NCBI GenBank assembly: GCA_030762935.1
Contig: CM060899.1
Span: 65,894,501 to 65,958,500 of the forward strand
Direction: 5' to 3'
Length of the DNA stretch: 64,000 nucleotides
Source: Hymenopus coronatus
Taxonomy: Eukaryota > Arthropoda > Insecta > Mantodea > Hymenopodidae
Made by a program: the position numbers and the translations under genes. Positions 31,654 to 42,737 of this stretch are shown in pieces; position 1 is the first letter of the stretch; each line of letters opens with the position of its first letter. Below the pieces are notes generated by a model. It was given only the letters and a program-made list of their open reading frames with translations. It ran no database searches and was not told the origin of the DNA.

Positions 31654-31875
31654 GAACACAAAGAATTAAAAGAGTAAACATTTACCGCGATTCTTTACCA
31701 CTGTCAATGTAGAGCTAGAAGCATGTTGGACGCTACTGGCAGGCACGGAAGACGTGGACGGGCTAGGTAAATTTATACTTAAGGCAAGACAGCTGAGATC
31801 TGAGAAGCCCGACAATAGGAGTGAGGGGGGAGGGGGGGTAAGAACAACTGATCAAAAGTGACTCCAATGTTTTGA
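31654..31875 (+). pseudogene. scrambled non-LTR retrotransposon fragment
   Basis: 31668-31860 is the + strand end of the same ORF seen at 9176 (GCATGTTGGACGCTACTGGC...CTGAGATCTGAGAAG). The 24 bp before it (ACACAAAGAATTAAAAGAG) match the element's 3' UTR in the opposite orientation, so the piece is internally rearranged. A G-run replaces the end of the frame. Confidence 0.8.
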
Positions 31876-31993
31876 AATAGTAAAAAAACTACATATCTAC
31901 CAAATTGACCAGTCTGATTGAAGTTTTTACTCGAAAACTCCTCCAGTTCGAGAACAGAACCAGACTACTGGACTTCCAGTGCTTGCTCTAAAC
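31874..31993. repeat. direct repeat copy 2 (partner at 31519)
   Basis: Flanks the retrotransposon fragment on its right side. A four-base and a one-base indel distinguish it from copy 1. Confidence 0.85.
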
Positions 31994-32516
31994 CGAGTTG
32001 GAAATTTATGGATACAGGAAAGTGATGCAGCATTTGTAACACTTTGGAACCTGGAATATGACTCAAGTGTTTGTAGAGAAGATAATGACACATAATAAAT
32101 AGCTCCGGGAACTCCGGGTAAACGCCTACCTTATTAGCAGATATCTCATGAAAGGAACAGTCGCTTTCACTGAAAACACAACAAGATAATTCCCTTTTCT
32201 CCACGCACCTGCACTTGTGTGCCTTTTTACCAGGCGTGGTCGGTTATAAATTTGGCTTTTCTCGATTTATTTGCGCTGCTGTCCCTCTATGAAACGAAAA
32301 TAAATGACAATATCCTGCGAACGGATTTAGCGGGTTTTACCGGCAAGAGAAAGGATTTGCTAAAATACGGATACTGGAGCTAAAGGTATTGCCGGCGGCC
32401 TGGATCAATAGGGGCAACATTCATCAGACCTTCCCTACTCACATTTCGTACAGTAATGACATCGAGTCTAGACAATTTGTGTTAAATTAACTTTTAAATT
32501 TGAATATTATATTAAG
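31994..32516. other. unassigned spacer with a 79-codon minus frame
   Basis: Balanced composition. A minus-strand frame at 31965-32204 (MEKRELSCCVFSESDCSF...) overlaps the end of direct repeat copy 2. It matches no family I know, and no splice or poly(A) context supports it as a gene. Confidence 0.35.
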
Positions 32517-32689
32517 GCGGCCACCTCTCATCTAGACGGCCCGGGTTCGATTCCAAGTGCCCCATATGGAATTTGTGGTGGACGAAGTGAAGTCTGGGCA
32601 TGTTTTCTCCGGTTATCCGGTTTCCACCACCACTCATTCCACCAATTGCTCCATTGTCACATTTCCTGTCCATATCATCCATTTACGCT
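32517..32689 (+). mobile_element. tRNA-derived SINE, family C, 5'-truncated
   Basis: Starts inside the tRNA-like head (CACCTCTCATCTAGACGGC), B-box GGTTCGATTCC at 32544-32554, then TTTGTGGTGGACGAAG and TTCTCCGGTTATCCGG. The A box is missing. Related to 48011-48237. Confidence 0.82.
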
Positions 32690-32728
32690 CGTACCATACA
32701 TATACATAGTACGTATAGAGAAGGTAAA
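32690..32728 (-). mobile_element. PQ P-end fragment
   Basis: GCTCGTACCATACATATAC then ATAGTACGTATAGAGAAGGT, a partial hairpin directly after the SINE. Confidence 0.6.
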
Positions 32729-32899
32729 ATACCCCATTTTCCAACATTTATGTAAGTAACAATTGATTATATTTTTACTGGATGTAGTATAATGTAGTAT
32801 AATTTTCAAATATACATTTCGTTTTATTCTTCTTCTTATATGAAATATAATCAATTCTTTCTCCCATATTATAAAGGCATTTTATTTGGGAAAACATGG
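32729..32899. other. unassigned AT-rich spacer
   Basis: No gene or repeat recognised. Confidence 0.35.
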
Positions 32900-33328
32900 T
32901 ATTTTTACTGTCTATACATGTACTATGCATATAGTGTATAGAGAAGGTATTGTAATGCCCCTAAAAATTCGATACCGAGATTTCACTGGAAATATATATT
33001 TTGGGTCCCCCTGAATAAAAAACAAAGCATTTCTGGAAAAAGGTCCGTGTGTGTACTTGGTATTTAAGTTTGGTATCTTCTAAAGATGCGACATGAAGAT
33101 TTCTCAAGAAAATACCCCCTCCCCCAGCTACCCTTTAAATGGAACATTTTCCTATAATTTTGATTTTCTCAAAAATGACCTTTATTATTTTGATTAAAAT
33201 GTCATATGTTAAAGATATTTACCTCACAAATAGTGTTTATATCTTGAATCTTCTGGGAATAACCTCTGAAAACTACTTTATTCTGGATGAATTTTATGGA
33301 ATTTTGCATAACTACTAAACCGTAAGAT
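32900..33328 (+). mobile_element. PQ element, Q half missing
   Basis: P end TTTTTACTGTCTATACATG with hairpin ACTATGCATATAGT. It breaks at CTACTAAACCGTAAG (33328), where a SINE piece begins. The CA-type tract is reduced to GTGTGT. Confidence 0.85.
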
Positions 33329-33580
33329 TTTTCCGGTTTCCCCATTCCACCAATTGCTCCATTATCACCTTTCCTGTCATTTATTTCTCTTGCATTTCAT
33401 ATCATCGACTTACGCTCATGGCTGTTTACGGGCTGACCTGTCGTTCCAGGTTCTCCATTCTGTGGTTTCGTGCCTTTGACTCACCGACAAGCTTCTGACC
33501 CCTAGGCATCCGCTTGTAAGTCCTAGTAGGGTGTCAGTTATAGCTAAGGGGAGATAAGGCCGGCTACGAAACACAATATA
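33329..33580 (+). mobile_element. SINE family C-like 3' fragment
   Basis: CCGGTTTCCCCATTCCACC to ATCATCGACTTACGCTC shares about 90 bp with 32629-32690 and then extends into a longer tail (GGCATCCGCTTGTAAGTCC...GGAGATAAGGCCGGC) not present in the other copies. No tRNA head. Confidence 0.7.
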
Positions 33581-33745
33581 CTATTAAACTATTAATCAGG
33601 ATAACCTTTATTTGATAAATCACAGTCCGGATGCGGTGCTAAAATAAACATTGAACTATTTACCATGAACTGGAGCTAATTTGGTTCTAAAGGGGTACTT
33701 TGGTCCAAATTTGAAAAGTGCATTGTATTATAACTACACTATATT
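33581..33745. other. unassigned spacer
   Basis: About 165 bp of AT-rich sequence with no recognised feature. Confidence 0.35.
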
Positions 33746-33986
33746 TTTATTTTCTATACTTAGTACATAGTACATTGCACTCCACCCAAAAATTCTACAC
33801 CAAGGTTTAGCCGGAAATAAACGTTTTAGGCTTCCTTAAAAAAAAATCTTTCCAGGCAAAGATCCGTGTGTCTACGATAACTCTAAAATCGTCTACATGA
33901 CAAACATTTCGAATACTTTCATTTTCTCAAAAATGCACTTACGATTTTGATTAAAATACCGCATGCTAAAGATATTTATATGAAAA
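33746..33986 (+). mobile_element. PQ element, P third only, deleted
   Basis: Eroded P end (TATTTTCTATACTTAGTACATAG). About 60 bp are missing between CACGATAACTC and CTACATGACAAACATTTCG. It meets a - copy at about 33987. Confidence 0.78.
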
Positions 33987-34562
33987 CTTTTGATGTTTTC
34001 AACTATACGAAAAAAATGTACACAAGATAAATTGTATGTTTCAAGGTGCTCTACATTATTTTGTGTTGTAAGCTTTTGTCCATCTCTTAGGGTTTAGAAG
34101 TTATGCAAAATTACGCATAATTCATCCAGAATAAAGTAGTCTTCAGAGGCTATTCCCAGAAAATTCAAGATATACATTTTATTTGTCAGGTAAATATCTT
34201 TAATATATGATATTTTAATCAAAATCGTTAGGGACATTTTTGAGAAAATCAAAATGTTCGAAAAAAGGGTAGTTTGGGGTTGGGAGATTTTCTTGAAAAG
34301 CTTCGTGTCGCATGCCTGCAAGATACCAAAATTAAATACCAAGTTTGGTATTCAACGGACTTTTCGTTTTTGAGATGTCGTGTTCAAAGACAAACGGATA
34401 CGCGGACACATACACAGACACGGACCTTTTTCTGAAAATACCATTTTTGGATACAGGGGACCCTAAAACATATATTTCCGGTGAAATCTCGTTGTCGAAT
34501 TTTTGGGTGGAGTGCAATATCTTCTCTATACACTATGTACATAGTATTTATAGAGAAAGTAA
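33987..34562 (-). mobile_element. PQ element, Q third missing
   Basis: Begins at TTTTCAACTATACGAAAAAA and ends with a P end TTTATAGAGAAAGT. Together with the preceding + third it forms a fold-back. Confidence 0.85.
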
Positions 34563-35398
34563 AAATCTAAAAATCACATGCCTTTCTCTACATCTCCGAA
34601 ACACATTATTGTTAAAAAGCTTATGCTTATATTTACTTCATACTAATCGAGAAGAAATTAGCAGAAATAGTCTTAGTACTTGCTTCCTTGTAAGTAGAAG
34701 CGAATATCATAGGTTAAAGTGATAGTCAAAAGCTGGTTGCTACGTGACTGAAGTTATTTTGTATGAACAGGAGTTTCTCCTGTATGAGAAAAGTATAAGT
34801 TTTCAAGGCTGAAAGCAAAAACATGTAATATCTCAAAAACGTTCAACCTCACGAAAAAATGTATATAATATAAACGGTGTGTTTTAATGTGCTTTAAATT
34901 TTTTGGGTTCTAAGTTTTTATCTATCTCCTACAGTTTAGCAGTTATACAAAATTCCGCAAAATTCATCCAGAGTAAAGTAGTGTTCAGAGGCTATTCCCA
35001 GAAAATTCAAGATATACATTTTATTTGTCAGGTAAATGTCTGTAATATACGATATTTTAATCAAAATCGTTGAGAAAATCAAACTTTTCGAAAAAATTTC
35101 TATGTAAAGGTTAGTTTGGGGTGGAGGGATTTTCTTGAAAATCTTCGTGTAGCATGCTTCCTAGACCCCAAACTTAAATACCAAGTTTGGTATTCAACGG
35201 AATTTTTGTTTTTGAGTTATGCTGTCCGCAGACACACACAAGGACACACACACACGGATCGTTTTCAAAACATGCTGTTTTTTGATTCAGGGGGACAAAA
35301 TCATGTATTTCCAGTGAAATCACGGTGTCGAATTTTTGGGTGGAATGCAATTTTTTTTCTATACACTATGTACATTGTACGTGTAGAGAAAGGAAAAA
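34558..35398 (-). mobile_element. PQ element, full length, abutting
   Basis: A short Q end (TCTAAAAATCACATGCC, missing GATGTGTTCCATT) shares the A-run of the previous P end. P end CGTGTAGAGAAAGGA. Confidence 0.88.
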
Positions 35399-36111
35399 AT
35401 GCACATGGGTGCGATAGATTTTGTAACAAAGTTGCACGTGCGTGTGAGATAATGATTTCCGATTGGTTGGAATTTTAAGCGCCAATGTACTGCATTGGCC
35501 ACTTACTAAGATGAACGAAATAGTCTTAGGAAAAGTTCCTCTAAAAGTGACACCACCTGAACCTTCCTGAATGGAATTTTCGTCGGGCTAATTTTAGGGT
35601 AAAGGTGCTGGGATGCCTTATGCGATCGCTTAAGCTCGTTTACAGAAAAGCAGATCATAAGAAGTTCACTTCCATTGGTCACGCGAGCAAGAATTGCGTC
35701 ATTGATCACCCAATTCAATATTCGCGGAAAACCGAACACTTAGCTTTCAGATCATCCACAGAGTTTGTCTTCCAGGAATTCAAACTTTCCAACTTTTCTC
35801 TGATATCATTGAAGGTAATCACCATTTATTTGGCTAATTCTGGGAAAGTTGAAGTTCAGTTGTGCTGAAATGCCGTGTCTTTCTTATAAGGATCCTTAAA
35901 CTTTGTCAACATTTCATTCATGTTTAACTTTTACTACACGAACATTCATGTGCTTTATTACAGCTGACAAAAGTAAGCAAAACAACGTAAGTTAAAAAGA
36001 AAAGTCAAATACTAAAGTGTTATTTTATTTCAGCATCTTTTGAATATTTCCAAAAATATCCTCGCAAACATAAACTAACCTTAAACGCGGAAATGACTTC
36101 ATTTTCTTGTT
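35399..36111. other. non-PQ spacer, about 700 bp
   Basis: Balanced composition at 35500-35800. Minus (35506-35739) and plus (35605-35868) frames of 77 and 87 codons overlap each other and have no recognisable motif. Possibly an unidentified transposon relic or a bit of unique host DNA. Confidence 0.4.
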
Positions 36112-36328
36112 TTTCTCCAGAAAAAGAGTAATTCTTAGAAAACGTCCCGTGTTTGTGTGTATGTATAGTGTAGCTCAACACGAAACATTGTTTTGATGTC
36201 AAACTTGGAAATTGTGTTTATGTTTTCAAAAATGCGACACGAAGTGTTACAATAAATCCTCCAATCCAAGTACCCTTTACATGCAAAATTTTCCTATATT
36301 TTATTTTTTAAAGATGATTAACGCACTA
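36112..36328 (+). mobile_element. old PQ fragment
   Basis: Diverged mid-section (AGAGTAATTCTTAGAAAACG to TTCCTATATTTTATTTTTTA) without either end. Confidence 0.65.
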
Positions 36329-36445
36329 TTTTTACTTTCTCTACTCGTACTATGTACATAGTATATAGAGCAGGTATTGTATTGCACCCGAAAATTTGAT
36401 ATCGAGATCTCACCGGAAATACATGCTTTGAGAACTCCTGAATCC
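36329..36445 (+). mobile_element. PQ P-arm, host cut at its A-run
   Basis: ACTTTCTCTACTCGTACTAT to AACTCCTGAATCC, then a - copy in the A-run. About 10 bp of host (GGCATTA) reappear at 37331. Confidence 0.85.
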
Positions 36446-37330
36446 AAAAAATCTGATGTGTACCATTCACATGACTTTCTCTATATCCCTGCAACAAATT
36501 ATTCTTAAAAAGCTTATAGTTCTATTAACTTCATGCTAATCAGAAAAACATTAGCAGAAATAGCCATATTACTTGCTTCCTTGTAAGTAGAGGTGAAATA
36601 AGGGAGTACCATAAGTTAAAGTGATAATCAAAAGCTGGTTGTTATGTCACTGAAGTTTCTTTGTTTGTATGTACATAGTTGACAAATTCCTGTATGAGAA
36701 ATGTATAAGTTTTTCATAGCAGAAACCAAAAATAAGGAATGTCACAAAAACGACGAACTCCACGAAAAAAATGTATATCACATAAATTGTGTGTTTTAAC
36801 GTGCTCTACATTTTTTGTGCAGTAAGTTTTTGTCCATCTCTTACGGTTTAGCAGTTATTCAAAATTTAGTAAAATTCATCCAGAATAAACTACTCTTCAG
36901 AGGCTTTTCCCAGAAAATTCAAGATATACATTTTATTTGTCAGGTAAATATCTTTAATATGCGAAATTTTAATAAAAATCGTTAGAGCCATTTTTGGGAA
37001 TATTGAAATTTTCGAAAAAGTTCCATGTAAAGGGTAGTTGGGGATGGGGGGATTTTTCTCAAAATCTTCGTGTCGCATCCCTGGAAGATACTAAACTTAA
37101 ATACCAAGTTTGGTATTTTATCTACTTTTCGTTTTTGAGTTATCGTGTTCAAAGACACACGGACACACGGACACACACACACACTCGAACCTTTTTCCGA
37201 AAATGCTTTTTTTAGATAAAGGGGACCATAAAACATATATTTCCGGTGAAATCTCGGTATCGAATTTTTTGGTGGAGTGCAATACATTCTCTATACACCA
37301 TGTACATAGTGCCTATAGAGAAAGTAAAAA
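36446..37330 (-). mobile_element. PQ element, full length, nested
   Basis: Q end TCTGATGTGTACC after AAAAAA, P end GTGCCTATAGAGAAAGT followed by AAAAA. CA tract at 37169-37183. Confidence 0.92.
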
Positions 37331-38128
37331 GGCATTATAAAAAAAATATGATGTGCTCCATTGGCATGACGATCTCTAAACAAATTATTGTTAGCAAGCT
37401 TATTCTTCTATTTCATGGTAATCGAGAAAGACATTACCAGAAACAGTGAGTTAGTTCGTTATAAGTAGAACGGAAATAAGTGAATACGCTAGGTTCAAGC
37501 GATAGTCAAATGTTTTAAAATGTAATTGCTATGGGATTGAAATCCGTTTCTTTGCCAGGAATTAACGAGTCCCCCGTATGAGAAAGTCCCCATCTTTTAA
37601 AACTGAAACCAATAACGGGGAATATCTCGAAAACTGCCAACTCTACGAAAAAATGTATGTGATATAAATTGTGTGCTTTAATGAGATCTAAATTTTTTGT
37701 GTAATAAGTTTCTGTCTATCTCTTATGGTTTACCAGTTATGCCAAATTCATAAAAAACACATCCAGAATGAAGATATCTTCAGAGGCTACTCCCAGAAAA
37801 TTTAAGATATATATCTTTTATTTGTCATGTAAATATCTCAAATATAAGAGATTTTAATCAAAATCTTTACAGCCTTTTTTGAGAAAAACAAAGCTTTCGA
37901 AAAATTTCCAAGTAAAGAGTTGCTGGGGATGAAGGATTTTCTTGAAAATCTTCGTGTTGTATCCTTAGAAGATACAGACCTTAAATATCAAGTATGGTAT
38001 TTAACGGACTTTTCGTTTTGAGGGTATTTCTGGTGAAATATCGGTATGGAATTTTTTGTGGAGTAAGGAGTAAAATATCTTCTCTATCTATTATAAGGAT
38101 TGTACATATATGCTAGAGAAAGTAAAAT
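37331..38128 (-). mobile_element. PQ element with CA region deleted
   Basis: Q end TATGATGTGCTCC and a TTTGCCAGGAATTAACGAG variant body. The whole microsatellite and A-run region is missing (TTTTCGTTTTGAGGG joins TATTTCTGGTGAAATATC). P end ATGCTAGAGAAAGT. Confidence 0.85.
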
Positions 38129-38815
38129 GAAATTTTAGGCCGGTATTTTAATCCTTCATACGTTACCCCGCCTAATCTGTAGACTGAGGAAAACCTGGAA
38201 AAATTTTCAGACATGTAGGATGGTTCAGGCGGGATTTGCACTACAGACCAAATATTCACCAGCCTGTGAATTACCGACATCGGATACCCAAGAGCAAAAA
38301 TTTTAACCCCATAATTGAATGATTTATTGTGCTACGTATGCCGCTCTTCCTCTTAGTCGCAAACCAGTATTTATATCCTTTTCACCGGCACCTAAACTGA
38401 AGCGATTTGAATAGCCGAGATCGTTAGTGCCTTTCTAAGTGGACCGGTCATCCATTCAAAGCCGAACGTCGCGAGTGTTAAGGATGGGGAGGGCCCAAGT
38501 AAAATAACCGGTGTAATGACACGTTTGGATGCTGACAGGGCTACATTTGACTGCAGTTGCATGGTTTTTGCTGTTTTGTATTAAAAGAAGCAAGTTTATT
38601 GGAAAAATAGTAATAATTTTTTAATATATAACAACTCTAACCAGTCTAATGTTATTCTGAAGGTTACAACAATAAAAAATAAAATAAAATAAAAATCTAT
38701 ATAAAAACCCTGGTTCATATGTTATTTAAACTTTATTCGTATTCATACAACATACATTTATTGTTAACAGATTATCTATAAATTAAAAAACACAATTTAC
38801 AGCATATAATAAAAG
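38129..38815. other. non-PQ spacer, about 690 bp
   Basis: Contains balanced sequence at 38150-38560 with a minus-strand B-box-like AGTGCAAATCCCGCC near 38217-38231 (weak SINE hint), then AT-rich DNA. No gene recognised. Confidence 0.4.
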
Positions 38816-39655
38816 AATATGTGTTCCATTCACATGACTTTCTCTACATCTCTGCCACAAATTATTGTTAGTAAGCTTATGTTTCTATTTATCTCATGCT
38901 ATTCGAGAACAAATTAGCAGAAATTATCTTTTAACCCGTTTCCTTGTAAGTAGAAGAGAAATAAGGGAGTACCATAGGTTATATAGCTGGTTGCTATGTG
39001 ACTGAAGTTCCTTTGTTTGTATGGACACGAGTTTACAAATTCCTGTATGAGAAATGTTAAGTTTATCGTAACTGAAAACAAAAACAAGGAATATCTCAAA
39101 AACGATCAACTCCATGAAAAAAATGTATACAAAATAAATTGTGTGTTTTAATGTGCTCTACAGTTTTGTGTGGTAAGTTTTTGTCTATCTCTTACGGTTT
39201 AGCAGCTATGCAAAATTCCGTGAAATTCTCTCAGAATAAAGTAGTCCTCAGAGGCTGTTCCCAGAAAATTCAAAATATTTATTTTATTTGTCAGGTAAAT
39301 ATCTATAATATACGATATTTTAATGAAATCGTTAGCCAGTTCTTAGAAAATAAAAATTTTCGAAAAAAATTCCATGTAAAGGGTAATTTGGGGTGGGGGA
39401 TTTTTCTCAAAATCTTTGTGTCGCATCCCTGAAAGATTCTAAACTTAAATATCAAGTTTGGTATTTTACCGACTTTTTGTTTTTGAGTTATCGTGTTCAC
39501 AGACACACGGACACACAGACATACACACGGACCTGTCTGAAAATGGCTTTTTGGATACAGGGGACCCTAAAACATATATTTCCGGTGAAATCTCGGTATC
39601 TAATTTTTGGGTGGAGTGCAATACCTTCTCTATGTACATAGTACGTGGAGACAAA
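38816..39655 (-). mobile_element. PQ element, full length
   Basis: Q end begins GAATATGTGTTCCATTCAC. The P end is shortened, missing one side of the hairpin: TTCTCTATGTACATAGTACG, then TGGAGACAAAGT. Confidence 0.9.
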
Positions 39656-40018
39656 GTAATAACAAAAGTAAGTAATTATAATAAACCACTTACATAAAAA
39701 CTAATAAAAATAATAAGATAAAACAAAATTATAAAATATTTCAACATTTCAATAATTACACTCTAATCCCATCTAATTAAATAACCAATAAAATGCCAAA
39801 ATAATTTAAAAACACAAAGAACTAAATAAATAACATAATGCACAAAAATACACCACCAACAAACATTTTAATACCAAAATGTATATTCAACTTCACATAA
39901 ACCTAATTCTATTACATTACAACATTCACACACTACCACCACCTAAAAATAACAAATATATAAATTTAATTTACTTTTCAATTTTTTTTTCAAAAATGTA
40001 ATACCTTTCAGAAGTTCA

Positions 40019-40075
<57 letters not shown>

Positions 40076-40742
40076 ATTTATTAATATTACACTTTTATTA
40101 TTACAACTTTATTTTACTATTATTATTTATCTTAATTTTTATACATTTACATTCTAGATTTTCAAAATATTTTTATTTTTAATATTTAGTTTATTATTTT
40201 TATTATTTATTATTTCATATTTTACTTTGATTTTTTAATAATTATGATTTATGCATATGTTAAAAGATATGCAAACAAAACCTGAAGTGACTTTGAACAG
40301 CCATATTCCAGACACTCCCTCACTGAAACAGTTTAGTTTTGGGTTTTTATTATACTTTTATCACTCTCTTTTGAAAGAACAAATGGTGTTAATGGAAGCA
40401 GACATACCATCATTGTCAGAATGTTTGTCCATTTTGGGTCTCCAGGGAGCACTTAAAATGCCGGCAAATGGGCGCAGTATTGCGCTCATTGGTTATCACT
40501 CAGCTTTTGTTATCAGTTTATGACAGTTACTGCAATTATCGAGGGGCACGACTGCAAGCATTGTTACATTTATGACCTAATTCTGCTCTTGACCTCTGTC
40601 TGGAATACAATTACAAGAGAATCTAAAATACTGCACAAAACAATTTACGGTTTTCAAATATAGTGTACAGACAGCAAATTTAGTACATCACAAGGGTACC
40701 ATGATTAATTAAGAACGTGAAAAAATGCAAGAAATCTGTATT
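39656..40742. other. very AT-rich spacer with (ATT)n
   Basis: 39656-40250 is almost pure A/T on alternating strands, lacking any PQ or gene signal. 40251-40523 holds a 90-codon + frame (MHMLKDMQTKPEVTLN...) of more balanced composition with no recognised domain. Not called as a gene. Confidence 0.45.
40021..40074. repeat. (ATT)n microsatellite, about 18 units
   Basis: Uninterrupted ATT repeat, then more irregular TTATT sequence to about 40220. Confidence 0.95.
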
Positions 40743-40945
40743 AATTCTCTACGCGTACTATGTACATAGTGTATAAAGAAGGTATTGTATTTCGCCCAAA
40801 AATTACATACCGAAATTTCACCGGAAATACACGTTTTATGTTCCTCAGTATAAAAAAATTAAAAAAAGGTCCGTGTGTGTAAACTTGAAACTTAGTTTAG
40901 TATCTTCCAAGCATGTGACACGAATATTTCCAAGAAAATCCCCCA
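40743..40945 (+). mobile_element. PQ element, P quarter only
   Basis: CTCTACGCGTACTATGTAC hairpin to AAGAAAATCCCCC, truncated where a minus-strand RT relic begins. Confidence 0.85.
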
Positions 40946-41408
40946 TGTGATCATTCTATGTCATTTTGTGTCCAGTAGAAACTGAGGTTTGAGTTGGCAA
41001 CCTGTGGAAATAATCAAGGTTTTGACAAGGCCTTAGAGAAAATATTTTTGCGTCTGTCTTGTTGATGTTAATGCCACACTGTAAGCCATTCAGTGACGCT
41101 TGCAGGTGCCTAGTTACTGTATATAGTTTGGAGTGTGCATAAAAAAGGACAGTATCATCTGCATAAATGGCGATGGAAGCTGGTCGTAAATCAGGTATAT
41201 CGTGAGTGAATATACAGGGTTAGAACAGACTTCAAATATTTATTGCTTCCAAAATACAAGAGATAGAAACATGATTCCTACGTTCATGGAGAAAGAAAAG
41301 TGCATATTTATATAATATGCATTCAATATGAGCACCGTGTGTTACACGACATATGTCAAAACGCTGGCACATTTCTTGCCACACACGAATCAGCTGGTCT
41401 CCAGTTAT

Positions 41409-41654
41409 CTAATTTACAGCTTCAACAATTCGATGTCGTAGATCTTCAAGAGTGCCAGGCATAGGAGGGATAAAGACACGGTCTTTTACGTAACCCCATA
41501 TATAAAAATCACACGGAGTGAGATCTGGAGACCTGGGAGGCCACCGGCGATAAAATTGATCTGCTGCTCCTCTCGCAATCCACCGTCCTGCACACGTGTT
41601 ATTCAAGTAACGTCGGACGTGGTAAGAGAAATGAGGCGGGGCACCATCTTGCAT
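41409..41654 (-). pseudogene. transposase catalytic C-terminal part of the 884-bp element
   Basis: MQDGAPPHFSYHVRRYLN carries the second catalytic Asp, and WPPRSPDLTPCDFYIWGYVK the third-acid motif of IS630/Tc1-mariner transposases of the type fused to DUF4817-like helix-turn-helix domains in arthropods. Ends near PMPGTLEDLRHRIVEAVN. The first catalytic Asp lies in the deleted middle. Confidence 0.88.
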
Positions 41655-41663
41655 GAAAAAAGT

Positions 41664-41939
41664 TCATTCTTCCATATCTTCTAACATGCCAATGTACATT
41701 TCGTACCTTTTGTTTTGCTCGTCATGATTCAATGCTTGCAATAAATGCAGTTTGTATGGCTTCAGGTGCAGACGATGTTTTAGAACTCGCCATACCGTTG
41801 GTTGCTTGCTCGTGATGTGGATTTCTTTGGGATCCTTTCGTTGAACTGCAACAATGGACTCTAGCTTTGCTAATTGCAGCACACAAAATGATTTCTCTTG
41901 AGGTGTCGCCGCCATTTCACTACAGACATACAACAACAA
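41664..41939 (-). pseudogene. transposase N-terminal part of the 884-bp element
   Basis: MAATPQEKSFCVLQLAKLES is the helix-turn-helix start of this transposase type. The frame then jumps via VAVQRKDPKEIHITSKQ to TVWRVLKHRLHLKPYKLHLL, showing an internal deletion. A second deletion separates it from the catalytic part at 41654. The encoded protein would be inactive. Confidence 0.85.
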
Positions 41940-42480
41940 ACAACAGCGCCAATGCGGCAGTGATTGAAACTTTTACCCCCCGCGCTATTTTAATTGTAAA
42001 CTTTTCTCTCTCCACGAACGTTGGAATCATGCTTCTATCTTTTGTAGTTTGGAAGCAATAAAAGTTTGAAATCTGTTCTTTCTTTTTGAATAACCCTGTA
42101 TTAAACAGTAGTGGTGTGAGAACTGATCCTTGTGGTACTCCTGCGGCGATTGTTTGTATAGGTTAGAATTCTTAAATTCCTTCTACATAAATATTATCGC
42201 GAAGACTTAGAAAACTCAGGAGTGTGCTGAAATGAAAATAAAAGCTCTGTTTTGTCACTGGAAGCGCTGGATATTTTTCCAGAGAGTAGATTGCATTTGT
42301 TTTGCTGTATGCAATGCTGCAGTTGACTGAACTGATCCAGGCCAAGGCTGATATGGATAGCTTCACAGCGCTGGTCTCCTCGTTGTTCAGTAGTAATCGA
42401 TAGCGCTTCTCAGGTCGATAAAAAAAGTAGCCCACACTGACAATGTTGAACTACGTCACAGATAGCGTGACAGAGGTCGC

Positions 42481-42614
42481 TAAAGCAGATAGGGGCATTA
42501 ACATTTGAAGGAAGCAATCCGAAGGAATGTGTAGTCCAGATGTTATACTTTATACTCGTTATGTTACAACTTTACGATCAATAAGAAATGCAGAAATAAA
42601 ACTGGCAGTCAGCA
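42481..42614. other. unassigned spacer
   Basis: May include further decayed 5' retrotransposon sequence, but no motif is visible. Confidence 0.3.
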
Positions 42615-42737
42615 TTAATTTCTCTACACGTACTATATACATAGTGTATAGAGAAGGTGTTGTATAGCACCCAAAAATTCGATACTAAAATGCCATCGGA
42701 AATACATGTTTTAGAACACTCTGAATCCAAAAAAAAA

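Larger units (their letters stand above)
41215..42098 (-). mobile_element. mariner/Tc1-like transposon, 884-bp deletion derivative
   Basis: TA duplicated at 41213-41214 and 42099-42100. The right TIR (read inward) is CAGGGTTATTCAAAAAG followed by AACAGATTTCAAAC. The left TIR starts CAGGGTTA and then lacks about 13 bp before GAACAGACTTCAAAT. Beyond that gap the TIRs match for about 80 bp. It is inserted in an RT pseudogene between GVPQGSVLTPLLF and the YADD box. Confidence 0.92.
40946..42480 (-). pseudogene. non-LTR retrotransposon reverse transcriptase, decayed, split by a mariner-like element
   Basis: On the minus strand, right part (42103-42200): PIQTIAAGVPQGSVLTPLLF, the RT motif preceding the catalytic loop. 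Left part (40946-41212): THDIPDLRPASIAIYADDTV with the catalytic YADD box, then NINKTDAKIFS. The two parts are contiguous once the element at 41215-42098 is removed. Stops and frame slips break the frame. 42172-42435 is a residual open stretch. The motifs fit Jockey/I-type elements. The host copy was dead or died after insertion. Confidence 0.85.

Noticed and set aside
31965..32204. 79-codon minus frame as an exon
   Set aside because: It overlaps a local direct repeat, and no acceptor/donor pair or family motif could be supported.
40251..40523. 90-codon + frame in AT-rich DNA
   Set aside because: Isolated, without recognised motif, promoter or splice signals. Such length is expected by chance in a window this size.
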